Source: Paenibacillus sinensis
Lineage (GTDB): Bacteria > Bacillota > Bacilli > Paenibacillales > Paenibacillaceae
Direction: 5' to 3'
Assembly: GCF_019904155.1 (NCBI RefSeq)
Contig: NZ_JAHCMB010000153.1
Span: 105,066 to 169,065, forward strand
Length of the DNA: 64,000 nucleotides
Under the pieces are notes generated by a model that saw only the letters and a program-made list of their open reading frames with translations, was not told the DNA's origin and did no database searches. The position numbers were made by a program, and so were the translations under genes. Shown piece after piece: positions 42,327 through 51,190 of this stretch; position 1 is the stretch's first letter, and every line of letters starts with the position of its first letter.

Positions 42327-44252
42327 TCAGACCGGGTTGAACAGACAGTTAGCGCTGACGATCCGGTGATAAACCCCTCTTCCCAATGTTCCGTTATTGT
42401 ATCCCCACTCCGAATCGAAGGGAAGCCGCCGTTCATCCAGCTCGGGCAGCGAAGCCACGCTGCCGTCGAGATATTGATGCAGCCGGTCGGCGGCTGTCTG
42501 CAATCTGATCATAAGCGCTCCGTACCGCATGTCGATAACCTCCCAGCCGAACGGCTTGAAAGCCTCGAACCATACCTTCTGATGCAGCCGGCGCAGGCTG
42601 TCTATTCGGGGAATCAACCCCAGCAATTCCTGCTCCAGGCGCATGAGTCCCGGCTTATCGCCCGAATCATACCCTTGCTTCAGCCGGTTACCCAGGTCGC
42701 ATTTTGAGATGAGAACGTCCGCCAGCATGCCGTACCATTCGAACATACTCCGGTACGCCGGATTTCGCTCAGCCGCATGATCCAAATCTTCTGCGAGCTG
42801 CCTATAGTGGTTCGCCAGCGGAAGCCCCTTAACATTGGCGTCATAGAGGCCGATCAGTACGTCCTGCCAGAGCAGAAACTTGGAAGGGTTGGATTCCTGG
42901 CCGTTGCCGGGCTCGATCCCCGGCGTCTCATCGAACCGGCCCAGTGACAGGAAGTCCGCCGATTCGCCCTGCACGCAGAAGCGGAATCTCTCCTCCAGGC
43001 GGCGTTCATCCACCTGCTTGGCATAAGCGTGCTCCGCATACAGCTGCAGCCCGTACCATGCGGACATCCAGGGGGTTTCCGCCCCGTTGTCCCCCCACAT
43101 CGTTGCGACTACCTCGCTCACCCCGAGCTTTTTGCATGCGAGCAGCGCGGGGCCTGTGACGGAGCGCATTTTTCCGGTATTGGGGGCAATCCCGTTCCAG
43201 GTCCAGATTCCGCCGGCGAACGTAACCGGCCGCCCGAGTTCCAGATGCTTGCGGATGAAAGTCTCATAGAAGCTCTGCTCCTTATGATAGTAATCCCAAT
43301 AGACGAGGCCGATTCCCTCCGGTATGCTCTCGATGACCTCTTTCGGAATGACAGCGTCCGGATCATAATAGTCCCCGCTGCGCGAACCCAGCCGAAAGTA
43401 CATATCGCTCCAGATCATCGGCGACAGACCGAAGCTCTCCGCGATCCCCACCACACGGCGTAAATGCTCGTTCATCAGTTCGAACCGGTTCCGGTAACCG
43501 TGGTCCTTCAAATATTGTCCCAGCCCGAGCTGATGTGCTTCGTCCATGCCGATGTGGATGCGGCGGCTGCGAAAGGGGGCCGAGGCGGCCCGGATCATGC
43601 TCCCGATAAAAGCGTAGGTTTCCTCTTGACCTGCCAGCAAAATATCCGAAGTATCCCGCATTCCTGCGGCATAATGCCATTTCAAAGCTTCGGTGAGATG
43701 CGCCAGCGTCTGGATGCAGGGAACCACCTCGATGCCAAGCGTGAACGCCCAGTCGTCAATCTGGCGAAGCTCCTGCTGCGTATATCGCCCCCGCATGTAG
43801 CCGAAGTAAGGATAGCCCTCAACCTCATACGTATCTTCCGTATACAGCATAAGCTGGTTCAACCCCATCAATGCCATCGTGATCATCGCTTCCTGAAGGG
43901 AGGCGACGGTCGGCACAGCGTTGCGGGAAGCGTCCATCATCAGACCTGCCGAATCGAAACAGGGCGTCTCCCGGATCAAAAAGGAAAGCTGGGACAGCTC
44001 CCGACCGACTCCCCCGCTGCGCATTCTCTCCACCCATAATCCGAATGCGCGGAAGCCGTGATGGGGCTGCTCATACCGGATCATTCCCCTGCTGCCATCC
44101 CACTCTGCCTCAAGGGGTCCTTCTCGCTTCTCCCATACCAGAGGGATTGCTCCCTCTTCTGTTTCAACGAGCACGATTCCGTCAAGCCGGCCGGCCAGAC
44201 GGGGAAGCCCCGCCGCCAGCGGGGAGAAATCGCCCTGCAAGAAAATCCGCAT
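42327..44252 (-). CDS. Second GH20 beta-N-acetylhexosaminidase, GcnA-like
   Basis: The 641-residue protein is a clear paralogue of the enzyme at 18596-20476, sharing YPYFGYMRGRYTQQE, VPCIQTLAHLTEALKWH, the catalytic pair in RIHIGMDEAHQLGLGQYL, GGIWTWNG and CKKLGVSEVVATMWGD. There is no signal peptide, so it is cytoplasmic. The start is ATG 44252 behind GGGAGG with 11-bp spacing. It probably trims terminal HexNAc from a different imported oligosaccharide, served by the ABC transporter of this locus. A possible 51-codon gene ends one base before its start codon. Confidence 0.9.
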   Translation of the reverse strand: MRIFLQGDFSPLAAGLPRLAGRLDGIVLVETEEGAIPLVWEKREGPLEAEWDGSRGMIRYEQPHHGFRAFGLWVERMRSGGVGRELSQLSFLIRETPCFDSAGLMMDASRNAVPTVASLQEAMITMALMGLNQLMLYTEDTYEVEGYPYFGYMRGRYTQQELRQIDDWAFTLGIEVVPCIQTLAHLTEALKWHYAAGMRDTSDILLAGQEETYAFIGSMIRAASAPFRSRRIHIGMDEAHQLGLGQYLKDHGYRNRFELMNEHLRRVVGIAESFGLSPMIWSDMYFRLGSRSGDYYDPDAVIPKEVIESIPEGIGLVYWDYYHKEQSFYETFIRKHLELGRPVTFAGGIWTWNGIAPNTGKMRSVTGPALLACKKLGVSEVVATMWGDNGAETPWMSAWYGLQLYAEHAYAKQVDERRLEERFRFCVQGESADFLSLGRFDETPGIEPGNGQESNPSKFLLWQDVLIGLYDANVKGLPLANHYRQLAEDLDHAAERNPAYRSMFEWYGMLADVLISKCDLGNRLKQGYDSGDKPGLMRLEQELLGLIPRIDSLRRLHQKVWFEAFKPFGWEVIDMRYGALMIRLQTAADRLHQYLDGSVASLPELDERRLPFDSEWGYNNGTLGRGVYHRIVSANCLFNPV

Positions 44253-44253
44253 C

Positions 44254-44409
44254 TTAGGACTCGCCTCCCTGTGCAATCATGTCTGCATCCTGGCAGCTGA
44301 ACCTGTTGTCTACCCCTTCTACCCCTTCTTGATAACAGAACGGACGATATCCGAAGCGTCCCGGAAGCTCCGTCTCTGTCCTATCGGGACCTATAAACGG
44401 TGTGCGCAT
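44254..44409 (-). CDS. Possible small protein, 51 residues, coupled to the second GH20 gene
   Basis: ATG 44409 (GAGAGG about 11 bp upstream) opens a 51-codon frame that ends TAA at 44256-44254, one base before the GH20 ATG. The predicted peptide (MRTPFIGPDRTETELPGRFG at the start, two Cys later) matches nothing recognised. The tight junction suggests translational coupling. It could equally be a chance frame, since the rest of the intergenic region has no other gene. Confidence 0.35.
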   Translation of the reverse strand: MRTPFIGPDRTETELPGRFGYRPFCYQEGVEGVDNRFSCQDADMIAQGGES

Positions 44410-44569
44410 ATGCAATACATCCTCTCAGCTCTGAATGATGGTCATGGCGTTTCAAGCCAGATCATCTTTATTCTATAGCTGTCCCTTCCGGGTGGTCGAT
44501 GGAGGCATGATTCCTCTTTTTGTACAATTGCAACCTTTATAGGCCCGTAACCGGCACCGGCCGAACCGT
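44410..44569. other. Remaining non-coding spacer between fetB and the small ORF
   Basis: Together with the small ORF this makes a 317-bp gap between fetB and the GH20 gene. No terminator for fetB and no convincing promoter could be identified in it. TATAGAATAAAG on the minus strand near 44470-44480 is the best -10-like stretch, without a good -35. Confidence 0.4.
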
Positions 44570-45331
44570 CTACTTGCCGTCTCTCAGCGGCTTGAGCCTC
44601 AGATCGGAGGTGAAGAAGAGCCGGTAAATGAGCATGCTTAGCAGAATGCTCGTAATCGCGGCGGAAGAGGTGAAGGAGAAGACGATGAGAATCTGATACC
44701 GCACAGCGATAACCGGATTCGCTCCGGCGATAATCATCCCGGTCATCATACCCGGAAGCTGCACCAGGCCCACCGTCTTCATTCCGTCAATCGTTGGAAT
44801 CATGCTGAATTTCACCGCTCTTGTCCGGACGTCCTGCATCGCCTGCCGGGGCGTCGCGCCCAGCGACAGCAGCGTTTCGATCACTCCTGCGCTCCGCGCT
44901 ATCTCATGCTTGACATGATTGATGAACAGCCCGGACACCACCATGGCGCTCCCGATGGTCATCCCGCTGATCGGAATAATATATTGGGGAGTCGGCTTGA
45001 TGATATGCAGCCCCAACATGACACCCATCATCAGCAGCTCGGAGGCGGCGATCGAGACCGCGATTCTCCAGACCAGCCCCTTGAGTCCCCGTCCTCTCTT
45101 GGCCGCATTCCATGAGGCGACGGCAATCATTATGAAGATCACGATCAGGATATAGACGACATGCTCGGCATGAAAAATAAACTGCAGCACATATCCAACG
45201 GCCAGAAGCTGAATCGCCGCTCGGATCGTCCCGACCATAATATCCTTCTCCAGACCAAGCTTCTGCCAAATGGAAACCAGCATGGTTCCGAACACAAACA
45301 GCAGCGTAAAGCTGAGCGCGGTTATCGTCAT
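44570..45331 (-). CDS. fetB: FetB/YbbM-type ABC transporter permease
   Basis: This 253-residue protein with about seven membrane segments matches the UPF0014 family: EKDIMVGTIRAAIQLLAVGYVL, WNAAKRGRGLKG, a cytoplasmic loop ending SLGATPRQAM, and VQLPGMMTGMIIAGANP. With FetA it forms an exporter linked to iron homeostasis and oxidative-stress resistance in E. coli. The start ATG overlaps the fetA stop (ATGA). The usual function is inferred from family and pairing. Confidence 0.9.
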   Translation of the reverse strand: MTITALSFTLLFVFGTMLVSIWQKLGLEKDIMVGTIRAAIQLLAVGYVLQFIFHAEHVVYILIVIFIMIAVASWNAAKRGRGLKGLVWRIAVSIAASELLMMGVMLGLHIIKPTPQYIIPISGMTIGSAMVVSGLFINHVKHEIARSAGVIETLLSLGATPRQAMQDVRTRAVKFSMIPTIDGMKTVGLVQLPGMMTGMIIAGANPVIAVRYQILIVFSFTSSAAITSILLSMLIYRLFFTSDLRLKPLRDGK

Positions 45332-46077
45332 TGCGGCAGACTTCCTTCCGTGGACTGTATATACTGCTTCGCCAGCATGTCTATCGGCACGCTAAAGAAG
45401 GATTCGCTCGGATATTCCTGAAGCGCGCCCCCGCTCATGACCCAGACTTTATCGCTGATTCTTTGGGCCTGCTCCAGATCATGAGTAACCCATATGTACG
45501 ACCCGCCCTCTTCGAGATGCCATTTCATCAGCACTTCCTCAACCTTGCGGGCGCTGTTTATATCGAGGGAGGCCGTGATTTCATCCAGCAGCAGGATGCG
45601 GGGCTGAAGCAGCATCGTCCGGATGAGCGATATCCGCTGCTTCTCGCCTCCCGAGCAATCGGACGCCTGCTTGCCGGGGTCCAGATAATCCAGACCGAGC
45701 TGTTCAATCAGCCGCTTGGCAAGCTCCGAGTTATATGGAGTTCCGTGAAGAACGCTGACCGTCTTCAGATTATCCTCAATGCTTCCAGGCAGCATCACCG
45801 CTTGCTGAGCGACATAAGCCGCCTCCATTCTCCAATGCCGGGGGTCCATCTCGCGGGACGCTTTTCCATTCAGCTTCAGCTCGCCGTCATCCGGCACATC
45901 CAGCAAAGCCATCAGCCGCAGCAAGGTGCTCTTGCCTTGTCCCGACGCCCCGATTAGGGCGATCCGTTCCGGACGCCCGATTTCGATCGTGATATTGGAG
46001 AACAAGCGCTTTGACGGCTGTCCCTCCTGCTCCATGACCGATTTGGACACATTCCTTAATTCGAAAATGGCGTTCAC
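45328..46077 (-). CDS. fetA: FetA/YbbL-type ABC transporter ATPase
   Basis: The 249-residue ATPase has Walker A GASGQGKST, a Q-loop at VAQQ, the ABC signature CSGGEKQRISLIR, Walker B ILLLDEITASLD and switch His in VTHD. GTG 46077 is preferred because AGGAGG lies 7 bp upstream; the longer frame to 46116 has no ribosome site. It is followed immediately by fetB. A terminator upstream (46167-46193) isolates this pair from uppP. Confidence 0.9.
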   Translation of the reverse strand: MNAIFELRNVSKSVMEQEGQPSKRLFSNITIEIGRPERIALIGASGQGKSTLLRLMALLDVPDDGELKLNGKASREMDPRHWRMEAAYVAQQAVMLPGSIEDNLKTVSVLHGTPYNSELAKRLIEQLGLDYLDPGKQASDCSGGEKQRISLIRTMLLQPRILLLDEITASLDINSARKVEEVLMKWHLEEGGSYIWVTHDLEQAQRISDKVWVMSGGALQEYPSESFFSVPIDMLAKQYIQSTEGSLPQ

Positions 46078-46166
46078 TTCCACTCCTCCTGTTTCTCTAA
46101 TTCGGATACTCGACACTGGTTTATATTTTATACTAATTCGCCCTTTGCCGGGATATCAAAGACAAT

Positions 46167-46193
46167 AAACCGAGAGGAAACTCCCCTCGGTTT
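46167..46193 (-). terminator. Terminator of the ugtP-MFS-uppP operon
   Basis: AAACCGAG (46167-46174) and CTCGGTTT (46186-46193) form an 8-bp stem, extended inward by GGA/TCC-like pairs. The minus-strand tail is ATTGTCTTT. It lies 44 bp after the uppP stop. Confidence 0.75.
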
Positions 46194-46236
46194 GTTCAGT
46201 TATTGGCATTATATCGCTTTGCTGTTTCGAAGCCGC

Positions 46237-47055
46237 TTATTGACTCAGCAGATAGACCAGGAATACCGCAGCCAGCACAAAGCGGTAATAGGCGAAAGGA
46301 GCAAGCTTAAGCCGTTCGAGCAGCTTCAAGAACGTGATGACGGCCAGGAACGCCACGATAAAGGCGACAACAAATCCGGTAAGGAAGAAACCGGCATCGG
46401 ACGCGTTCAGCGTATGAATGCTCTTCAGCAGCTCAAAGCCGCTTGCGGCGATCATCATCGGAATGGCGATGAGGAAGGAGAAGTTGGTCGCTGCGCTATA
46501 GCTCGCGCCTGCCAGCAGTCCGCCGGCAATGGTCGCTCCGGAACGCGAGAAGCCCGGCCATAACGACAGGCATTGGAACAGGCCAATCGCCACAGCCTGC
46601 TTATACGACAGCTGGTCGATCGTCGCCGCCTGCACAGCGGTCTGTTTCTTTTGACCAAGCAGCATGAATACCCCACCCAGCACCAACCCTACAAGTACGG
46701 TATAAGGAGAGAATAAATACGTCTTGATTACGGAATGAAGGGCAAGCCCGAGCACCATCGCCGGTAGGCAGGCAAGAATGACGTGAAGCAGATTCAGCTT
46801 CTGTTGACCGCTCTGAAGCGCCTCACCGGATTCCACGGTCTTCAGCCCCAGCAGGCCAAGTATCCGCCTCCAGTAAATGATCGCTACAGCCAGAATGGCG
46901 CCCAGCTGAATGATGATTTCGAAGGTGTCTGCCTTATCTCCCGTGAATCCAAGGAGCTGTCCGCTTAAGATCAGGTGACCGGTCGAGGATACAGGCAGAA
47001 ATTCGGTCAGCCCCTCCACGATGCCTTGAATGATGGCAATAACAGTATTATGCAT
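46237..47055 (-). CDS. uppP: Undecaprenyl-diphosphatase UppP (BacA)
   Basis: The 272-residue membrane protein has the BacA signatures EGLTEFLPVSSTGHLIL near residue 14 and the catalytic LWPGFSRSGATIAGG near residue 165. It removes a phosphate from undecaprenyl diphosphate at the membrane, recycling the lipid carrier for peptidoglycan and other wall polymers, and gives bacitracin tolerance. It is the last gene of a three-gene run with ugtP and an MFS gene (3-bp gap). Confidence 0.95.
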   Translation of the reverse strand: MHNTVIAIIQGIVEGLTEFLPVSSTGHLILSGQLLGFTGDKADTFEIIIQLGAILAVAIIYWRRILGLLGLKTVESGEALQSGQQKLNLLHVILACLPAMVLGLALHSVIKTYLFSPYTVLVGLVLGGVFMLLGQKKQTAVQAATIDQLSYKQAVAIGLFQCLSLWPGFSRSGATIAGGLLAGASYSAATNFSFLIAIPMMIAASGFELLKSIHTLNASDAGFFLTGFVVAFIVAFLAVITFLKLLERLKLAPFAYYRFVLAAVFLVYLLSQ

Positions 47056-47058
47056 ATT

Positions 47059-48273
47059 TTATCTAAGCTCCTTTCTGCTTGGTTGCAATACGGGTTGTGC
47101 AGGTCTTGAGTCGAGGGAAGGAGACATTAGATAGACAAGCCCGATCACTGCGAACAGGAACGCGCTGACCTTGAAAGGGAGCAGGCCGTCTCCATAGCTT
47201 GCCAGCCATCCTCCAATAACCGGACCGATCACGACGCCGAGTCCTTCTACGGAAGACAACAGGCCCCAGCTGACTCCGACCGCTTCTTCAGGAATATAAC
47301 GTGCCATCAAGGCATTCCATGCCGGCAGAAGCGCCGCATAGGCGCTGCCCAGCAGCAGGGATAAGGCAGCAGCTCCCGTGAAGGTGCTGACGGAGGTCAG
47401 CGCGAACAAGGCCGCCGCGAACACTCCGAATCCTGACACCAGGAACCATCTTCCTCCGGTGTGGTCGAACCATTTGCCCATCGGAACGAGCAGGAGGACC
47501 GCACCGCCGCCGCCGATCAGAAGCACGATTGACAGCTCGGAGTGGGACAGACCGACATGCTGGACGGCAAAGCTTGTCAGGAGAGGCACCAGCATGCCGC
47601 CCGCCGTCGTCTGCAGGAGCATCCCGGGAAGCAGGAAGCCGCCTTTTTTCACTTTGCTCCACAAGGCGCCTAACTGCTCCGCTGCGGAGACCTTTACCCG
47701 CGCTATCTGGCAGTGATCGATCTTCACGAGGAGCGCCGTAATCCATCCCGCCGCAAGTACGCCGGCAATGACGGTGAGCGACAGCGGAATGCTTCGACCG
47801 ACGATCAGATTCATTGTAACCGGACCCAGACCGAGACCGGCCATCCAGAACATATAGAGCGTGCCCATTTGCTGCGCCCGGTTATCTTCCTTCACCTGAC
47901 TCATGCAAAGTATCCAGATTGGGGAGAAGCCTGCTCCCATTAGCGCAGCGGCAGCTATTAACAGCCAAGGGCTATGCGCTGTCAGCAGCAGGGCAAGTCC
48001 GGTAAATCCGACGATAAATCCGCCGTGCAGCACGAGCCGCGCCGGGAACCGGTCCAACAAATAACCGGCCAGCCCTTTGATGAGGCTGTCCGTCAAATAG
48101 TGGACGGAAACCGCGATCCCCAAGGCAGAAGTGGAAAGCCCCAAGCCCGTCATCGCATAAGCCGGCAAATAAGAGACCAATACGGCCCCTCTGATCCATT
48201 CGGTCAGGAACAGAATAACGGCCAGTCCGGTAAATGCCCGCGATTGTCCTTCATTCGTTCTGTTAATATCCAT
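47059..48273 (-). CDS. MFS transporter, LtaA-like glycolipid flippase candidate
   Basis: This 404-residue protein has about 12 membrane segments (first FTGLAVILFLTEWIRGAVLV) and a short cytoplasmic centre. ATG 48273 lies inside the last codons of the glycosyltransferase gene, so translation is coupled. In Staphylococcus aureus the glycolipid synthase gene ypfP is followed by ltaA, which encodes an MFS flippase for the diglucosyl-diacylglycerol anchor. The same order here supports that role. It could instead be a drug exporter; no substrate motif decides this. Confidence 0.7.
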   Translation of the reverse strand: MDINRTNEGQSRAFTGLAVILFLTEWIRGAVLVSYLPAYAMTGLGLSTSALGIAVSVHYLTDSLIKGLAGYLLDRFPARLVLHGGFIVGFTGLALLLTAHSPWLLIAAAALMGAGFSPIWILCMSQVKEDNRAQQMGTLYMFWMAGLGLGPVTMNLIVGRSIPLSLTVIAGVLAAGWITALLVKIDHCQIARVKVSAAEQLGALWSKVKKGGFLLPGMLLQTTAGGMLVPLLTSFAVQHVGLSHSELSIVLLIGGGGAVLLLVPMGKWFDHTGGRWFLVSGFGVFAAALFALTSVSTFTGAAALSLLLGSAYAALLPAWNALMARYIPEEAVGVSWGLLSSVEGLGVVIGPVIGGWLASYGDGLLPFKVSAFLFAVIGLVYLMSPSLDSRPAQPVLQPSRKELR

Positions 48274-49441
48274 GAGCGGTCTTCGCCTGCCCTTCCATAT
48301 ATTCAGGTGACGATTGGCGAACAGGCTGCCGCAGCTCCAGAGCCCGCAGCGCTTCGTCAACGATAAGCTCCGAGGAGCAATTGCCGGCATACTCTCTCAT
48401 CACGCGCTTTCGCTCCTCCCGGAATACGGGCTGCTCCAGCCGGCGAATCGCTGCAATGAGCTCTTCCTCGTTCTTCGCCACATCGATCAGATTCCGGCCT
48501 GCCAGCCACCTGGCATTGCCCGCCTCCTGGCCCGGAAGCGGACGATAGACAATAACGGGAAGAGACTTGGCCATCGCCTCCGTCAGTGTGATCCCGCCCG
48601 CCTTCGTGAGCAGGCCATCGGAGAAGCTCATCAGCTCAGGCATCCTGTCGGTATACCCCAGAACATGCACCCGGTGATCGCCGTTAAATTTCGCTTCCAT
48701 CGCCGCGCGCAGCTTATGATTATTTCCACAGACCGCAATCAGGTCGTAATCGGAATTGTCCAGGATAGACCGGATCAATCCTCCGATATTGGACAGAACG
48801 CCGTAAGCGCCTGCCGCAAGAAGAAAATAGCGCCGGCTGCTGTCAAGCCCGTGCTCACGCAGCGTTTCTTCACGGTTAAGAAGCTGTGTGAACCGCTGCC
48901 GGATGGGAATCCCGCTGACCACAATGTTCTCGCCCGGTACCCCGACTGCTTGCAGGTCCTGCTTCATTGCCGAACTAGCGGTAAAATATTTGGTCGTATA
49001 GGGATGAACCCATCTCCCATGCACGACATAATCCGTCAGGACCGTGAATACCGGCACCTGGCTCCCTGCTTCACCGCTGATCTGGGCGGCGGCCAAATAT
49101 GGAAACGTATGAATAATGAGATCGGGACGGAGCTGGTCGAGCAGCCTCCGGACTTTCATTTTTCCCAGAGAATGCAGCAGCTTCCCCAAGGTCCGATCCG
49201 GCTTCATCTTGCTCGTCGTCTCATAAATGAACCCGTACAGTTCTTGCGCAAAGGACGAGTTGTTCAGGTAGAATCTTCGGGACAGCTCGTTCAGCCGCGG
49301 AAAAACCTCGGCGAACAGATCAACAATATGAACCTGGTCGATACCTTGGGCTTCAAAAGCCTGTTTGATCGCCTCCGCCGCTTTGACATGTCCATCCCCA
49401 AATTTGGAGGTCACGATAAGCACTGCTGGTGTCCTATTCAA
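48263..49441 (-). CDS. ugtP: UgtP-like diacylglycerol glucosyltransferase (GT28/MGDG synthase family)
   Basis: The 392-residue protein has the MGDG-synthase N-terminal signature (ILIVTSKFGDGHVKAAEAI after a short lead) and a GT28 C-terminus with LLAAGAYGVLSNIG, VHVLGYTDRMPELM and LLTKAGGITLTEAMAKSLPVI for the nucleotide sugar. It should add glucose to diacylglycerol at the inner face of the membrane, supplying glycolipid or a teichoic-acid anchor. The start is TTG 49441 with GGGA 6 bp upstream. It heads the run with the MFS and uppP genes. Confidence 0.88.
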   Translation of the reverse strand: MNRTPAVLIVTSKFGDGHVKAAEAIKQAFEAQGIDQVHIVDLFAEVFPRLNELSRRFYLNNSSFAQELYGFIYETTSKMKPDRTLGKLLHSLGKMKVRRLLDQLRPDLIIHTFPYLAAAQISGEAGSQVPVFTVLTDYVVHGRWVHPYTTKYFTASSAMKQDLQAVGVPGENIVVSGIPIRQRFTQLLNREETLREHGLDSSRRYFLLAAGAYGVLSNIGGLIRSILDNSDYDLIAVCGNNHKLRAAMEAKFNGDHRVHVLGYTDRMPELMSFSDGLLTKAGGITLTEAMAKSLPVIVYRPLPGQEAGNARWLAGRNLIDVAKNEEELIAAIRRLEQPVFREERKRVMREYAGNCSSELIVDEALRALELRQPVRQSSPEYMEGQAKTAHGY

Positions 49442-49513
49442 AGAAAGATCCCTTCTTTCTAACCGGCCTTTCTTGACTGTAACTTATAATCGTAAAGGGA
49501 TGGTTAACTAAGT

Positions 49514-50293
49514 CTAAAGCACGAGTTGATCTTTCTTCGTCTTCGTTAAATAAACAACAAGCCCGCAAATGAGGATTACAAAAATGACGCTGGTGCCGGT
49601 TGCACCCAGTTCAAGACCGCCTTCACTGCGTGGCTGGGATAAATAGTCCCCAAGAGATGCTCCCAAAGGACGGGTCAGAATATAGGCCAGCCAAAACGCG
49701 GTTACCGCATTCAGCTTAAAGCGATAGTGCGCAAGCGCAATTACTCCGATTACCGCCGCAAATATCAATGCCGAGACGAGATACCCAAGACCCAAGCTCT
49801 CCGCTACAAGGTCTCCCGCAGAAGTACCCAGGGCGAATGTGAACAAAATGGTCAGCCAGTAGAACGCCTCGCGTCTTCGTGTGGTAATGGAATGGATCGA
49901 CAAGGTCCGCTCGCTTCTGTACCACACCACAAGAGTCACCAGCAGGGCCAGAGCAAAGAGTACGGTCGACAGCTCAAGCGGGACTCCGAGATTATCCGCC
50001 AGATTGTCGGATATCAGCGTACCGACGACACTGATTAACACAACCGCGAGCCAGTAAAGGGCGGGCACGTATTTTTTGGCAGACATCTGAACATACAGGG
50101 AAATCAGCAGCAGAACACTCATAGCGAGGGTTGTGTTGGTCAGTCCCCAATTCAGATTGAAATTTAAAAAGTCGGCGGCCGTCTCCCCTACTGTGGTGGA
50201 CATCATTTTGATTAACCAGAAGAAAAGTGTGACTTGCGGAACCTTGTTCCTTAATGCATGTTCATCCGAAATTAGAGAGCCTGTTTGCTTCAA
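49514..50293 (-). CDS. COG4705-type membrane protein
   Basis: This 259-residue protein has about eight membrane segments arranged as repeats, each with a GxxxxD motif (STTVGETAADFL, VVGTLISDNLADNLG, LGTSAGDLVAESLGLGY, RPLGASLGDYLS). This matches the COG4705 family of unknown function. TTG 50293 has AGGAGGGG 7 bp upstream; a start at 50329 has none. A CTTAA direct repeat lies 74 bp upstream, the same placing as before two other genes in this neighbourhood. Confidence 0.8.
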   Translation of the reverse strand: MKQTGSLISDEHALRNKVPQVTLFFWLIKMMSTTVGETAADFLNFNLNWGLTNTTLAMSVLLLISLYVQMSAKKYVPALYWLAVVLISVVGTLISDNLADNLGVPLELSTVLFALALLVTLVVWYRSERTLSIHSITTRRREAFYWLTILFTFALGTSAGDLVAESLGLGYLVSALIFAAVIGVIALAHYRFKLNAVTAFWLAYILTRPLGASLGDYLSQPRSEGGLELGATGTSVIFVILICGLVVYLTKTKKDQLVL

Positions 50294-50366
50294 CGTCAAT
50301 CCCCTCCTGCTTTTGTTCGCGCAATACAAGCCTAACGGGTAAATCTAAAGTGCCTGTGAACAGACG

Positions 50367-50382
50367 CTTAAATAATTCTTAA
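50367..50382. promoter_or_regulatory. 11-bp-phased CTTAA direct repeat before the COG4705 gene
   Basis: CTTAA at 50367-50371 and 50378-50382 are one helical turn apart, as OmpR-class regulators require. The surrounding 55 bp (GCCTAA, then CTAAAG, then TGTGAA, then TTCTTAATT) align with the site at 53896-53911. Confidence 0.6.
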
Positions 50383-50398
50383 TTCCTTCCGCCATACC

Positions 50399-50431
50399 AA
50401 AAAAAACAAAGCCCATCCGGGGATGGGCCTT
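50399..50431 (-). terminator. Terminator after the response-regulator gene
   Basis: AAAGCCCATCC (50408-50418) and GGATGGGCCTT (50421-50431) form the stem. The minus-strand tail is TTTGTTTTTTTT. It lies 70 bp after the response-regulator stop and isolates it from the COG4705 gene. Confidence 0.9.
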
Positions 50432-50500
50432 GGCTCGTTGCTTGTTCATTCTACATGCGGTATTCGTTCTGCATGCTATATTCATTCTAAGTGCAATAGT

Positions 50501-51190
50501 TCAGGAGCGGAACCGGTATCCGGCTCCCCAAAGCGTCTCAATATAGACAGGATTGGCCGAATCCTCCTCAATTTTCTCCCTCAGCTTGCGGATATGCACG
50601 GTAACCGTCTGGGTATCCCCCAAAGCGCTGACGCCCCATAGCCGCTCAAAGAGCTGATCCTTGCTGAAGACATGATTCGGGTGCAGCACGAGAAAATGGA
50701 GCAAATCGAATTCCTTGGTGGTCAGGACAATCTCCTCGTCCCTGATAAAAGCGCGGCGGGAATCGGGATCGAGCCGCAAATCTCTGATCTCAAGCTCGGC
50801 TGACGAAGCTCCGCTTCCCTTCAGGCGGTCGTAGCGAGACAAGTGGGCTTTGACTCTGGCCACAAGCTCGGAAGGCTTGAACGGCTTGGTGATGTAATCA
50901 TCAGCTCCAAGCCCGAGTCCGCGCACAATGTCGATATCTTCCCGTCTGGCGGTCACCATAAGGATTGGAATATCCAGCTCCGCGCGTATTTTTTTGCATA
51001 CCTCAAAGCCGTTAAGCTTGGGCAGCATGACATCCAGAATGATCATATCGAATTTGCCGCCCAGAGCCAGATGCAGTCCTTGTTCTCCGTCGACGGCGAT
51101 TTCGGTCTGAAATCCGCTCATCTCCAGATAATCCCGCTCAAGCTCCGCAATGGCAGATTCATCCTCCACAACCAGAACGGTTCGCTTCAT
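50501..51190 (-). CDS. OmpR-family response regulator
   Basis: The 229-residue protein has a receiver domain with acidic pocket VVEDE, phospho-acceptor Asp in IILDVMLPKLNG (near 53), and Lys in DDYITKPFKP. The C-terminal winged helix has LTTKEFDLLHFLVLHPN and TVTVHIRKLREKIEEDS. It is activated by the kinase encoded directly upstream (4-bp overlap, ATGA). The nearby CTTAA-N6-CTTAA sites are of the direct-repeat type used by this class and are its probable targets. Confidence 0.93.
   Translation of the reverse strand: MKRTVLVVEDESAIAELERDYLEMSGFQTEIAVDGEQGLHLALGGKFDMIILDVMLPKLNGFEVCKKIRAELDIPILMVTARREDIDIVRGLGLGADDYITKPFKPSELVARVKAHLSRYDRLKGSGASSAELEIRDLRLDPDSRRAFIRDEEIVLTTKEFDLLHFLVLHPNHVFSKDQLFERLWGVSALGDTQTVTVHIRKLREKIEEDSANPVYIETLWGAGYRFRS

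Noticed and set aside
50441..50497. Three imperfect TTCATTCT-containing repeats after the response-regulator gene
   Set aside because: Short and degenerate, about 18-20 bp each; not distinct enough from chance to list as a feature.
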